From Thiomonas sp. (GTDB taxonomy: Bacteria > Pseudomonadota > Gammaproteobacteria > Burkholderiales > Burkholderiaceae_C): a DNA stretch of 64,000 nucleotides. The stretch spans positions 29,133-93,132 of the forward strand of contig DAICZP010000073.1 in assembly GCA_027311065.1 (NCBI GenBank), written 5' to 3'. A program made the translations under genes and the position numbers. The stretch's first letter is position 1, and each line of letters opens with the position of its first letter. Shown here piece by piece: positions 17,762 through 27,249 of this stretch. A model generated the notes under the pieces. It was given only the letters and a program-made list of their open reading frames with translations. It did no database searches and was not told where the DNA came from.

Positions 17762-18641
17762 AGAACCCCCGCAGGTAGACGCTTTTGACATACCGTCCTC
17801 GCCCGTCACCGTGGCCGAGGTCGTTCGATAACAGCCGTAGCGCTTCGTGCTCCGGCCGGCCTTCATCGAGATAGGCGCGCATCCGATCATGCGCAAATCG
17901 ATAGCGCAGCGCATGGCTCGCCTGTTTGCCGGACAGCCCCGCTTCGGCGCACAGCCGGCCGTATTGCCGGCGCGCCGCCGCGGGATTCGGGCTTGGAACG
18001 AGAAAGGCGCGTCCGTCCTTGAAGACATTCTCCGCCTGGGCGATCGCACTCCTTGCCGCAGACTCCATGGACGGGGCGATGCTGATCACACGCGGACGCC
18101 CGCCCTTGGTGGTGCCGGCGCGTACAGGCAACATGGGACGTCCCTCGCCGAACAAACGACTCCAGGCCTGGAGATCCGCTCGGGTCACACTCAGGGCCTC
18201 TTCCATACGCAGCCCGAGAGATGCCTGCAGGCTCGCCAGGGCGCAGAACTCCGGCCGTCCCTTGTCGAGGGCGGCCGTGATCTTCTCCCAGGTCAACGCT
18301 TCGTGCTTGCCCGTGCGGTCGCCGGGACGACTCGCGATCATCAGCGCCGCGTTCGACCATTCCGGCGCTTTGGCGGTCGTCTCGCGGCCTGCACCCTTCA
18401 GCGCCGCCCGGATATGGCTGGCGATGTTCTGCAAGGATCGAGGCGTTCCGCCCTGTGCCTGAATGAAGGCTTTGAATTGCTTGAGCGTCAGCGTTTCGGG
18501 CGTAAGGCTTCTCCACGTGTGCTCCTTGGCATAGCGCTCAAGTTGCGCAAAGGTGTGTTGCTTGTCATCACGGCTGCGCGTCGCGCCGCGCGCATGCCGC
18601 AGCGCGGCCTGCATGAAGCTCGCCTTGGTGCTCATTGCCAT
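17745..18641 (-). CDS. Tyrosine recombinase/integrase-domain protein
   Basis: LGLRMEEALSVTRADL, HALRYRFAHDRM, LGHGDGRGRYVKSVYL. Confidence 0.8.
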   Translation of the reverse strand: MAMSTKASFMQAALRHARGATRSRDDKQHTFAQLERYAKEHTWRSLTPETLTLKQFKAFIQAQGGTPRSLQNIASHIRAALKGAGRETTAKAPEWSNAALMIASRPGDRTGKHEALTWEKITAALDKGRPEFCALASLQASLGLRMEEALSVTRADLQAWSRLFGEGRPMLPVRAGTTKGGRPRVISIAPSMESAARSAIAQAENVFKDGRAFLVPSPNPAAARRQYGRLCAEAGLSGKQASHALRYRFAHDRMRAYLDEGRPEHEALRLLSNDLGHGDGRGRYVKSVYLRGFYEEEG

Positions 18642-18966
18642 GTTGTTCTCCCGGTCGGTCAGGTGCTAGTGCCCGCCTGGCGGCCCCTGGGACAGGAGCT
18701 TGAGGCATGAATGGGCTGGTTGTGTCACGTCGCGCACGTGACAAGCGTTGCTCGGTTGATGCGGCGCGAGCGGGCCTGCAGGAGTGGCCTGGCGGCCTGT
18801 GAGCGCGCGCCGAAGGCGCGCAGGAAGGGAAGGCCGCGGCTCTGGGCCGGGCGTAACGTGCAGGATCGGCCGATGGCGGCCCTTCTGGACAAACAATCGC
18901 GTGGAAGGCTGACCGCTCGGATCAGCGTCTAGGCGTCGTCACGAGGACGAAAGAGAAGGGTGTGCG

Positions 18967-19013
18967 TGTGTGTCACGTGGACACGAGCAAGGCTCGCATC
19001 ACCGTGACACACA
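18967..19013. repeat. Nested inverted repeat: 11-bp outer arms TGTGTGTCACG/CGTGACACACA with inner CGAGC/GCTCG stem
   Basis: Arms 18967-18977 and 19003-19013; inner stem 18984-18988/18992-18996, symmetric 6-nt gaps. Confidence 0.75.
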
Positions 19014-19455
19014 GGATCAAGAACGCGCGTGGAGGGCGCAATCTGTGCGGCGCTCCAAGGCAAACGCATGGAGCGGTGCCGTCTGGCGCAGCCAACGGCC
19101 TTGGCGCCGAGGGACTCAGGAAGCGGCTGAGCAGCCGACGTTCAAAGAGGGCAGCGCGCCCCAGATTTCAGGATCAAGGGCGCTGAGCCCATCACAGTGC
19201 AAACATGCACGACAACGCTTGTATTCCGCTTCTGCGGGAGGTTCAATGGAGTGCGCCGTGCAGCGCATATCGATAATGTAGCAGTTCGGTGATCATGTGC
19301 AAACTGCCATTTGGGGCGCGAATCGATGTCGCTCCTCCGCCACATTCTGGCGGAAGATTTACGAAAAAATCGTGGGGGCAAGGGCAGGTGAACGCGATTA
19401 TCGCGATGCCGAAAAACTGAATGAAATCGCGGGCTTAGCGTGGAATTCAAATTGA

Positions 19456-19469
19456 CACCCTTTCCGCCA
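19456..19469 (+). repeat. att-like core copy 2 (CACCCTTTCCGCCA)
   Basis: Identical to copies at 8370 and 27445. Confidence 0.65.
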
Positions 19470-19474
19470 TTATG

Positions 19475-19508
19475 AAAGCCCAAGCAATTGATTTGCATGG
19501 GCTTTTTT
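19475..19508 (+). terminator. Rho-independent terminator
   Basis: AAGCCCAaGCAAttgatTTGCaTGGGCTTTTTT. Confidence 0.7.
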
Positions 19509-19837
19509 AACTTTGGGTGCACCGACTCTTACCGCTGCTCTTACCCGGCGACGGGGTTCCCATCCTCCCCAGGGCATCGGCCCTCATCTCTTGGTGCTCT
19601 CCCTCTGGGTTGAGCGATGCCGGGGCACGCTCCGCCGCATTGGTGCGATGCCTTTGGTTACATTGCCAGTCAATGCGCATTGCGCGCAGCGTTGACGACC
19701 GCCGCACCATTGCCTTAATCTGAAAGCAGCTCCTGTATCCCCCAAACTCTGGAATTCACCGGGGGACGCTCGGCAAAAGTTTTCATGCAGGGCCTGCTGC
19801 CAAAACTGCGCACAAATTTTCAAAATTCGGCGGCCTG

Positions 19838-20464
19838 CTACCGATTCGGGTGAGCCTTAAGCCACTGCAGCGCCGCGCTTTTGGCTAGGGCGATCTGCCC
19901 TGGTGTCAAATCCGATGTAAGGACGAGAACTTGCAATTCAGTTTTTGCGAGACTGATGTCTGCGCCTGAACTGTTCGCGTTACGAGTCGCCAAATAGAAC
20001 CAACGATAGGAATCTACAGGGTCAACTGGAACCCCACGGCCCATTTCTCTGGCGAAACCAAGTACGAGTTGTGCTCGGGGGTTTCCTTGATTTGCGGACT
20101 TGCGGTACCAGTAATTCGCTAGTAATAGATTTTTCCGATCTTCGTAAAGCTGACCTAATTCAAGTTGAGCTGTGCTATCTCCGTCATTCGCGGGTTGGCT
20201 AAGTGAAGCAAATGCCTTGGCGTCTCCTTTTTCTGCTTGGCGTTGCAGCCCTGAGTAGAGAGTAAACGCTCTCGTGTACTCGCCCAGAGCAAGCGGTTGC
20301 TGTGGCGGAGGCGGGGTCGTTACCGCATCCGAAGCGGGAGGTTTCCAAGCGGAAGTAGGATGGGAAGATGTGGGGCTTTGCGGTGTAGTTGGACCTGGAG
20401 CAGACTGCACCAACCTTGCAGTTGAAGGATCGAACGGCGCGCCAGGCTCTTTGCCAGAAGACAC
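19838..20464 (-). CDS. Sel1-repeat protein (5' end uncertain; see finding on in-frame TAG)
   Basis: GDSTAQLELGQLYEDRKNLLLANYWYRKSANQGNPRAQLVLGFAREMGRGVPVDPVDSYRWFYLATR. Confidence 0.65.
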   Translation of the reverse strand: MSSGKEPGAPFDPSTARLVQSAPGPTTPQSPTSSHPTSAWKPPASDAVTTPPPPQQPLALGEYTRAFTLYSGLQRQAEKGDAKAFASLSQPANDGDSTAQLELGQLYEDRKNLLLANYWYRKSANQGNPRAQLVLGFAREMGRGVPVDPVDSYRWFYLATRNANSSGADISLAKTELQVLVLTSDLTPGQIALAKSAALQWLKAHPNR

Positions 20465-20629
20465 AGCGGGTGGCGCATATTTTGTCCACGGGCCTCTCGT
20501 TGGCTTGGGCGAAGGTGCGCTAGAAATGTCATTTGGCGTATTTAATGGTGCTGTGGTTTTTAAACAATCTGGGTACGGTACCTCGTTGGCAATAATTGTT
20601 TTGACTGATTCGCTGCATTTCCACCAGAA

Positions 20630-21163
20630 CTATTGATCGGATGACGGTGTGCTCGAACCTTCGTTAGGTTGAAGAATTTGAGGACTTTGATTTTGACGGC
20701 CTGCGTTGCTGGTGTTTTGCGGAGGGCTTTCGCTTTGCGAGTTGTTTTCGCCAAAGAAGCTACGTATTTTGTTTGCCGTGCACTGTTCGTGCGTCGGTAA
20801 GATGCTTGGTTGGCCCGGGGTTTCTTCAAACAATGATCCACCTTCGCATGCGGAGTAATCGTCACCTTCCATTTTTATATGGATGCATCCTTTGATGCTC
20901 CCGGCCGTTGCGCACTCTGCTCGAACTTTTTCATAGCGCCGGCAGACGGCCTTTAATTTGCATGTATTCGTTATATATTGCGTCAGGGGAATGCGGAATT
21001 CGCGTGCTACGCGGCTTTGTGCAGATATCTGCTCAGAGGATGGAAATGTGCTTACAAGAAGCCAAAGGTGGACGCCGGCAGTGATCAAGAAGTAGGCTAT
21101 ACCGGCGCCCAGTAGCAAGACAATAATTTCCCCCTCGCCGCGCTGTCTGGTGGTGATTTTCAT
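20630..21163 (-). CDS. Cys-containing membrane-anchored hypothetical protein with low-complexity tail
   Basis: N-terminal TM (IIVLLLGAGIAYFLITAGVHLWLLV), several Cys, Gln/Ser/Pro-rich C-terminus. Confidence 0.5.
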   Translation of the reverse strand: MKITTRQRGEGEIIVLLLGAGIAYFLITAGVHLWLLVSTFPSSEQISAQSRVAREFRIPLTQYITNTCKLKAVCRRYEKVRAECATAGSIKGCIHIKMEGDDYSACEGGSLFEETPGQPSILPTHEQCTANKIRSFFGENNSQSESPPQNTSNAGRQNQSPQILQPNEGSSTPSSDQ

Positions 21164-21441
21164 ATTTTTCTTTTGGTTGCGGCGTTGATTATCGATGTGC
21201 AGTCAGCGATGGCCATCCTAAGCAGTCGCTTCTCGTCTGCGAAGGCCTTTGACTCGTAGCCATCAACCTTCTTGCAGATGGAAGCAAGATGCTCGCGCCA
21301 CTCCGGGGTCCTGCGCACCTTGACGCGCTCCCAGGGACGGTTCTCCAGTACCCACTTCCGCCAAGCCTCGCGGCGCTCCGGCGTCCAGCCCGTTCGGCCT
21401 GCGTTACGGTGTTTCTCGCTCATTCTGCGGACCTCGTTCAT
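21160..21441 (-). CDS. Hypothetical protein
   Basis: ATGA overlap with downstream gene; 93 aa. Confidence 0.45.
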   Translation of the reverse strand: MNEVRRMSEKHRNAGRTGWTPERREAWRKWVLENRPWERVKVRRTPEWREHLASICKKVDGYESKAFADEKRLLRMAIADCTSIINAATKRKI

Positions 21442-21886
21442 TTTCCACGATGTGAAAACTGTTGGGTGGGGCGTTGTTCACCTGCTGCGGTCCGGTCGCC
21501 ATGTTTACCTGCTTGGCTATCACCATAGGCCCCGCTTTGATAGTTGCAAGTGCCTCCGTGGCGCGAATCGCTTGTCCCTTGGCCTTGAAAGCCATTTTGG
21601 CATACATCTCCTGCATGCGGGGAGAGGGCGCTTGCTCAGACTTGGTGATGTAGCTGTGGAACAGGGCGTCAAGCGTGGCGATGCTTGCGACTAGTTTGGC
21701 CTCGATGTCGCGCATGTCGCCATCATTCACACGCTTGGCTTGTTCGCCGATAGCGGTCGCCACGGACGCTGCGGCGAGGCCGTCCTGAACATGGCAGATA
21801 GTGACTGCTGCGTCGGTGAGGCCCGCGATGGCGGCCTCCGCTTCGCGCTGCTCGTACCGCTGAAGGGCGAGTGATTTGGTCTCCAT
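21404..21886 (-). CDS. Hypothetical protein of the integrative element
   Basis: 160 aa METKSLALQRYEQREAEAAIAGLTDAAV... Confidence 0.5.
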   Translation of the reverse strand: METKSLALQRYEQREAEAAIAGLTDAAVTICHVQDGLAAASVATAIGEQAKRVNDGDMRDIEAKLVASIATLDALFHSYITKSEQAPSPRMQEMYAKMAFKAKGQAIRATEALATIKAGPMVIAKQVNMATGPQQVNNAPPNSFHIVENERGPQNERETP

Positions 21887-22009
21887 CGCGGCTCAATCTC
21901 CCAAGAGGTGGCGGCGAACGCCGTGCGCCGGGTCGGGTTTCAAGTTCACGGATACAGCCCCCAGTAAGGCCGCGGCGACAGTTGCAATCGCATTCGTCGG
22001 CCCGACCCC

Positions 22010-22319
22010 TTGCGAATCCTGCGAATCCTGCGAATCGCTAGCGTTTATGCGGGTTCCAGCGGTTGCGAACGGGTTGCGAATATTGCGAATCGGGCTTCGT
22101 GCGGCTGCTGCATCCGGGGCGCCGCTTAGCGAATCAACGATGCTGTTGCGGGGTAGTTGCGAATTCTGCGAATCGCAAGCGTTTATGCGGCTGTTCGCAG
22201 AATTCGCAGCGTTGGTGGCGCCGCCGATCGCCGCTGCGAATTCGCAAGATTCGCAACCTATTCGCAACCCCGCAAAGCGAGCATTTATGCGGGTGTTCGC
22301 AGGATTCGCAAGATTCGCA
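22010..22319. repeat. Iteron-like array of TGCGAAT heptamers in both orientations
   Basis: About 17 copies, many with 9-bp spacing; perfect palindrome TGCGAATTCGCA at 22235-22246; three copies of GC(G/A)TTTATGCGG. Confidence 0.85.
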
Positions 22320-22352
22320 GGGGTGGCCGTGCGCTGCACGGTCCCCTGCACC

Positions 22353-24701
22353 TCAGTGCTGTGCATGATCGACTCCAAGTGCTGTGATGGCATCGCCATT
22401 GATTGCTACAAGGTTGCATGCGTGCAGACGCTCAATGGCTTGATCCCGGCGGTTCGCTGGGCGCACTGCGTTGGGGCCGATCCTTGGGATGTCGCGCAGC
22501 CGGGTAGGCGTGTTGCGCTCCGCAAGCCAGCGGTAAAGCGTCAAGGCCCAGTCCGGTACTGGGTCCGCTTTGCCGTCGAGTGCCGACAGCCACTGCGATA
22601 TCGAGTGCTGTGCCAAGGTTATGCCTGATTGCGCCTCGGCAAGAGCGACTGACTGGCCGCCACCAAACGCGGTCAGCACCCCAGCGATGCGGCATGCAAG
22701 TTCCGCCGCCCGCAGCGCGAAGGCCCGTACGTCTGCCAAGCTGCCGCGCCGGCCTTCTTCTTCCATCCCTTCAAAGAACTTTGCGATTGAGGCTCTGGCG
22801 TTAGCTGTAAGCGTCAGTGTGGGGAGGTTGTCGCACTCATGCGGCATCGGCAGCGATAGCAGCTTCTCGCAGCGATCCCAGTAAGCGCGGATTGCCTCGC
22901 TTTGCTCCGCCTGCCACGGTCGATCCTTGCGCGGCTGAAGCGGCGCAGGCCATGCGAGTAGAAATCGCGGCCAGAAGCCAATTCCCGACAGCGCATCGTC
23001 TGCCAGAACGTCGCCCAGCGCGGCAGGTTGAATCAGCAGGTGAGCGCTCAGGCGGACGCCATACCGCTCGGTTCGGCCACCACCTCCGCGAACGACGCTG
23101 ATATGGCCACGGTCCCAAAGGCCGCAAAGGCTCGCTGTGGTCTTGATCCGGTTCTCCTGGCTCATGGCGTGTCCGGCCAGGACGGCGCCCGCTTCAGTGC
23201 TGAAAATGCCTTGGGCAGCCACACCTTCATCGAAGCTGCGCCGCAATCCTTCAATGGTGAGATCTGCCGCCAGCCGATACGGGGCAGGCCCAAGTTCTGG
23301 AGCCGTTGCCTCGGCTTTTTTGCGCTTCGCCTTTTCCTGTTCGTGCATGTCACGCAGGAGTTGATACCGCTGCCCCTCACGGCGCTGAAATTCGTGAATG
23401 ACGCGCAGCGCGGGGCGGTCGGCGGTGTCCTTCCCATCGCCACTGTTCGCGACGGTCAGGCAGTAGAGGCTCAGCGGCTTTGTCGATCCATTCAAGGTCT
23501 GCACGTTGGCGATGCTCTGCGTGAGCAACGCGGCAGCGGCTAGCAGCGACTGACCGGCCATCGCGGGCGCTACCTGAGCCCCTGTTGCCAGATCGGCGGC
23601 AGCGGCGGCCAGCGGCCCAAGGGCATTGATCGGGTATGCCTGCTCCGTGTTTTGAAGCGCTGGCTTGAGGATGCTGGCAGCGCGGGCAATCGCGGCCTGT
23701 CGCGGCAGCCCGGGCAGCCGCGTCGCATCCTTCACCAGGTAGCGGACCGTGCCATAGGTGATGCCACCGTCCGGCTTATTGCTCGCCCAAGTGCGGTCAA
23801 ACACCTTCGCGTCGTACTTGTCCGATCTCATCGACCATTGGCGCGCTATGTCCTCGCCACTGGCCAGCCCAGTAGACGCAATCCCCCACAGGACATTACG
23901 CCAATTTTCGTACCCCATGCCGGGGTCAAGATGCGCGAGATCTGCCAGAATTTCGGCCTCGCTGACCTGGCCGGCGATTACGTCGCGAGCGAGTCCCAGC
24001 ACAGGCGCGCTGGTCCGCTGCGCCGCTGTGATGGCGATCTGCCCCATGATGTGATCAACGTCGATTGGCATCCCTTCAACGGCCTCTGACCTCGCGTTAC
24101 TCAACTGGTCAGCGGGACAGCGCGGCGAGTAGAAAAGCCTGGCCGGCTCTAGCGCACTGCGGTCGACGCAATGGTCCAGCCCGAGCATGCTTGCGACGTG
24201 TAGGCCGAGCGGCTTCAGTTGGGCGGGCAGCAGGGGATGGTTGATACCCAGGACGATGCGATAGCGTGGCGCGTCAGGAAGATGCTGAAAAGTTGTGTAT
24301 AGGTGGGCGGCCCACCCTTGAGCCCGGATGCGCTTGATTGTTTCATCCAGCGATGGCGGCTGGAGGTGTGGTGTGCTTTTCGCAGCCTCTATGTCGAGCA
24401 CCAAGAGGCTCAACGCTTGCACACGTTCACCTGTGCGCGGCCCGGGGTCGATCTGGGCCGGCATCCAGGCGGGGCCGTCTTTCAGATCGTTCACCGTCGC
24501 AGGGGTGACGACGCCACTAATTGCTACATGTTGGCCGAGTGCGTTGCCCAGTTGTTCCCACGTCACAGGCCCTGATTTTTTTACAGGGGAATGCCTATTA
24601 CTGACCAATGCGACGTTAATCCGCATAGAATTGACCATGTGCGCTGTATATTCGCTCGGATTATTGCAGGAGTCCGAGTGATTTTTTTCTTGGGCGATCA
24701 T
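22353..24701 (-). CDS. Primase/DUF3987-type replication protein of an integrative element
   Basis: PriCT-2-like segment (LDPGMGYENWRNVLWGIASTG...WSMRSDKYDAKVFDRTWASNK...ITYGTVRYLV) followed by a DUF3987-like region; start by ATGA overlap at 24698-24701. Confidence 0.75.
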   Translation of the reverse strand: MIAQEKNHSDSCNNPSEYTAHMVNSMRINVALVSNRHSPVKKSGPVTWEQLGNALGQHVAISGVVTPATVNDLKDGPAWMPAQIDPGPRTGERVQALSLLVLDIEAAKSTPHLQPPSLDETIKRIRAQGWAAHLYTTFQHLPDAPRYRIVLGINHPLLPAQLKPLGLHVASMLGLDHCVDRSALEPARLFYSPRCPADQLSNARSEAVEGMPIDVDHIMGQIAITAAQRTSAPVLGLARDVIAGQVSEAEILADLAHLDPGMGYENWRNVLWGIASTGLASGEDIARQWSMRSDKYDAKVFDRTWASNKPDGGITYGTVRYLVKDATRLPGLPRQAAIARAASILKPALQNTEQAYPINALGPLAAAAADLATGAQVAPAMAGQSLLAAAALLTQSIANVQTLNGSTKPLSLYCLTVANSGDGKDTADRPALRVIHEFQRREGQRYQLLRDMHEQEKAKRKKAEATAPELGPAPYRLAADLTIEGLRRSFDEGVAAQGIFSTEAGAVLAGHAMSQENRIKTTASLCGLWDRGHISVVRGGGGRTERYGVRLSAHLLIQPAALGDVLADDALSGIGFWPRFLLAWPAPLQPRKDRPWQAEQSEAIRAYWDRCEKLLSLPMPHECDNLPTLTLTANARASIAKFFEGMEEEGRRGSLADVRAFALRAAELACRIAGVLTAFGGGQSVALAEAQSGITLAQHSISQWLSALDGKADPVPDWALTLYRWLAERNTPTRLRDIPRIGPNAVRPANRRDQAIERLHACNLVAINGDAITALGVDHAQH

Positions 24702-25060
24702 GCGGCCTCCAGCGTGGAATAGAGATGGCCCTTGGCTTCTACGCGGAAAACAAGTGCAAAGGCTGCGCGGCATTCCTTGCAGTAAAGGGGGATGCGCAGC
24801 GCCGCGAATAGGTGGGTGTCATGCAGGACGCGCTCTGCATGTGCAGCGCCATCGACAAGGCACAGGTTGATGGCGTGGCGCCCTTGGTCCTCATTGCTCC
24901 TGTAATAACAGCCTTCGTACTGGATTTCATGCGCGAAGCGCAAGCCGCCAGTCTTGCAGTCAGGGCACACGTGGACGACCTTCTGCCCGAGGTTGGATAG
25001 GACGTAAGGCCCCGCCACTGGCGCTTGGCCAGCAACGAATGGAAAGCGCGGCTTAAACAT
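24698..25060 (-). CDS. Hypothetical protein with CPDC and CKEC zinc-ribbon-like pairs
   Basis: 120 aa, VVHVCPDCKTGGL...IPLYCKECRAAF. Confidence 0.55.
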   Translation of the reverse strand: MFKPRFPFVAGQAPVAGPYVLSNLGQKVVHVCPDCKTGGLRFAHEIQYEGCYYRSNEDQGRHAINLCLVDGAAHAERVLHDTHLFAALRIPLYCKECRAAFALVFRVEAKGHLYSTLEAA

Positions 25061-25247
25061 GGCTCACCTCGCTCTTGAGCGCCTTCAGCCACTTGGCGAC
25101 GTCTGACGCATACCAGCCCACGGCGCGCTGACCGAGCTTCACCGGCTTGGGAAATTCGTCGCGTGCGAGCTTGTCATAGATCGTTGAGCGTGCCTGCCCT
25201 GTCAGCCGTGCGACCTCGGGCAGTCTCAAGATCGGGTCGATGTCCAT
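25053..25247 (-). CDS. AlpA-family regulator
   Basis: MDIDPILRLPEVARLTGQARSTIYDKLARDEFPKPVKLGQRAVGWYASDVAKWL. Confidence 0.9.
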   Translation of the reverse strand: MDIDPILRLPEVARLTGQARSTIYDKLARDEFPKPVKLGQRAVGWYASDVAKWLKALKSEVSHV

Positions 25248-25340
25248 TTGAATATCTCCAGTTCCCACCGAGCGGCATTGCACGGTGCTGGAAGAATTGT
25301 CTAATTGGACTCGCGGCACTGTCACTGCACGTTTATTCCG

Positions 25341-25985
25341 CTAAAAGCTCTCCAGCCCTTCTTTGTGCATCTTGACCATCAGTTCCAACTCGGGTGTGCC
25401 CTTAAAGGCGCTGTATGCCTTCAGAGCACTGGATTCGCTGATTCCGTCACGCTCAAGACTCGCGCAGGCGTCCTCAACCTTGAGGCCGGAATCCATTGCG
25501 CACTTGACGCGAGCAGCAATCATCAGCGTCCTATAGCTGGTTTTTTCTGATGCTTTGCGCCCCCGTTTGCGGGGCAATGGTCGCGGATTTCGGATTAGGT
25601 AGGCAACTGCTATCGGGTCTGTAGATCGTCCATCCAATTCGCGCCGATGCGCGTATTCCCTGATTTGACGATCCGCCACAGCTCTGAGGTCGTCAATGAG
25701 TGACGCCGGATTACCTCTCGGGTGCTGTCTAACCTGCTCCGATGCTTTCCAATAGGCACCATGCTCGGCAAGACTCACCAAATCTTGGATGTGGCACGGC
25801 AGATCAAACAAGTCCGGCGCATCGCCCCATGAAATTTGCTCGGAGTCCAGCAGATCGGCGACCATGCGTTCAGCCTCTGCTTGGTTGGCGTCATGAGGCA
25901 GCTTGCTCGGATCGACGGGCAGGCTCGGCACCACCAGCCTGGGCTCTGGTGTTGGCGGGTTGCGCGGCTTAGTTCTGCGTGTCAT
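25341..25985 (-). CDS. Hypothetical protein of the integrative element
   Basis: MTRRTKPRNPPTPEPRLVV...; next to AlpA and integrase. Confidence 0.5.
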   Translation of the reverse strand: MTRRTKPRNPPTPEPRLVVPSLPVDPSKLPHDANQAEAERMVADLLDSEQISWGDAPDLFDLPCHIQDLVSLAEHGAYWKASEQVRQHPRGNPASLIDDLRAVADRQIREYAHRRELDGRSTDPIAVAYLIRNPRPLPRKRGRKASEKTSYRTLMIAARVKCAMDSGLKVEDACASLERDGISESSALKAYSAFKGTPELELMVKMHKEGLESF

Positions 25986-26046
25986 TTTTCGCCCCAGTTC
26001 TTGTTCTGCGAACGGCCAAAAGCCCTGATGGTGGTTTCGGTCATGC

Positions 26047-27249
26047 TCAAGCTGCGTGCGCCATGTGGACGACATTGCTCGCCCCGCCGCAATAACTGGC
26101 CCAGGCGTCCATGAGTTCCCGGCGCTTGTCGAATAGATCAGAGCGTTGATAGGCGGCTTCCACCTTGTCCGGGTTACCGTGCGCCAGGCACAGTTCACAC
26201 ACGCGGGCAGGGAAGGCGGTTTGTTCTGCCGCCCAGTCGCGGAATGCGCTCCGGAAACCGTGCACGGTCACATCGGAGGCGACGCTGTGCAATGTCTTGT
26301 TGACGGCCACATCAGACAATAGGCCGCCGCGTGCGCCGGGGAATACCAGCGCGCAGTCCTCACGCCGCCACTGCTGCACGGTGCGCAGGATTGCCAGCGC
26401 GTCCTCTGGCAGCGGCACGCGGTGCGGCTTGGCAGCCTTCATGCGTGCCGCCGGGATCGTCCAGACCTTAGCCGCCAGGTCGATTTCATCCCATGTCGCC
26501 CCGCGTCCTTCGCCCGATCGGCAGGCGGTCAGGATGAGGAAACGAAGTGCCAGGGCCGATACATGCCCCTTGTCGCGCAGCGCGGCCATGATGCGGGGCA
26601 GGTCGGCGTAAGGGGCTGCCGCATGATGTTCCTTCGTGCGCACCTTGTCGGGCTTCGGCAGCACCTTGTCAAGCATGCCCTTCCAGCGCGCCGGATTGCG
26701 TGTGCCGTCGCACAGGTCATGCACAGCGGCATAGTCCAGTACGGCCTCGATGCGCTGGCGCACTCGTGTCGCCGTTTCGGTCTTGGTTGCCCACATCGGC
26801 AGCAGGATGGCCTTTACATCGGCCAGGCTGACCTCCGCCGGAGCCTTTTCCCCCAGGGATGGATAGGCATAGTCTCGCAGCGTGTTCGCCCACTGCTGGG
26901 CATGCTTGGCATTGCGCCAGCCCGGGCGCTTGGCCTCAATCAGTGCCGCCGCGCACTGCTGGAAGGTCATGCCCTGCGGCTTGGCGTTGCCGCGAAGCAA
27001 CTCGGCAGGGTCGCGGCCATCGGCATAGGCGGCGCGCATTCCTGCGGCCAGTTCACGTGCGGCCTTGAGTGTGCGTGCGTTCACGGAACCCAGCCCAAGC
27101 TCGCGCACGCGGCCTTTTTCTTTGAACCGGTACACCCAGGCGCGAGAGCCGCCCTTGACTCGCAAATACAGGTTGCCGCCGTCGCTGTGAAAGCCCTCGG
27201 GCAGCGTGTCCACTTGCCGGGCTGTGAGCTTGCCTATCGTGGTTGCCAT
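26047..27249 (-). CDS. P4-type tyrosine integrase
   Basis: MATTIGKLTARQVDTLPEGFHSDGGNLYLRVKGGSRAWVYRF; LTACRSGEGRGATWDEIDL; VHGFRSAFRDWAAEQT. Confidence 0.94.
   Translation of the reverse strand: MATTIGKLTARQVDTLPEGFHSDGGNLYLRVKGGSRAWVYRFKEKGRVRELGLGSVNARTLKAARELAAGMRAAYADGRDPAELLRGNAKPQGMTFQQCAAALIEAKRPGWRNAKHAQQWANTLRDYAYPSLGEKAPAEVSLADVKAILLPMWATKTETATRVRQRIEAVLDYAAVHDLCDGTRNPARWKGMLDKVLPKPDKVRTKEHHAAAPYADLPRIMAALRDKGHVSALALRFLILTACRSGEGRGATWDEIDLAAKVWTIPAARMKAAKPHRVPLPEDALAILRTVQQWRREDCALVFPGARGGLLSDVAVNKTLHSVASDVTVHGFRSAFRDWAAEQTAFPARVCELCLAHGNPDKVEAAYQRSDLFDKRRELMDAWASYCGGASNVVHMAHAA

Noticed and set aside
19400-19470. tRNA 3' half ending at 19469 (TTCAAAT...CCTTTCCGCCA).
   Set aside because: The T-stem does not pair and spacing is off by one; only the 3' terminal 14-mer is tRNA-like, so no tRNA is called.
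22010-22319. CRISPR array.
   Set aside because: Repeat unit is only 7-9 bp, occurs in both orientations with irregular gaps, and there are no spacers or cas genes.
21893-22399. 168-aa ORF with SQDSQDSQ and SRINA repeats, and matching + strand ORFs.
   Set aside because: Peptide repeats follow from the 9-bp-spaced DNA heptamers and occur on both strands; I treat the DNA array as primary and do not call a CDS.
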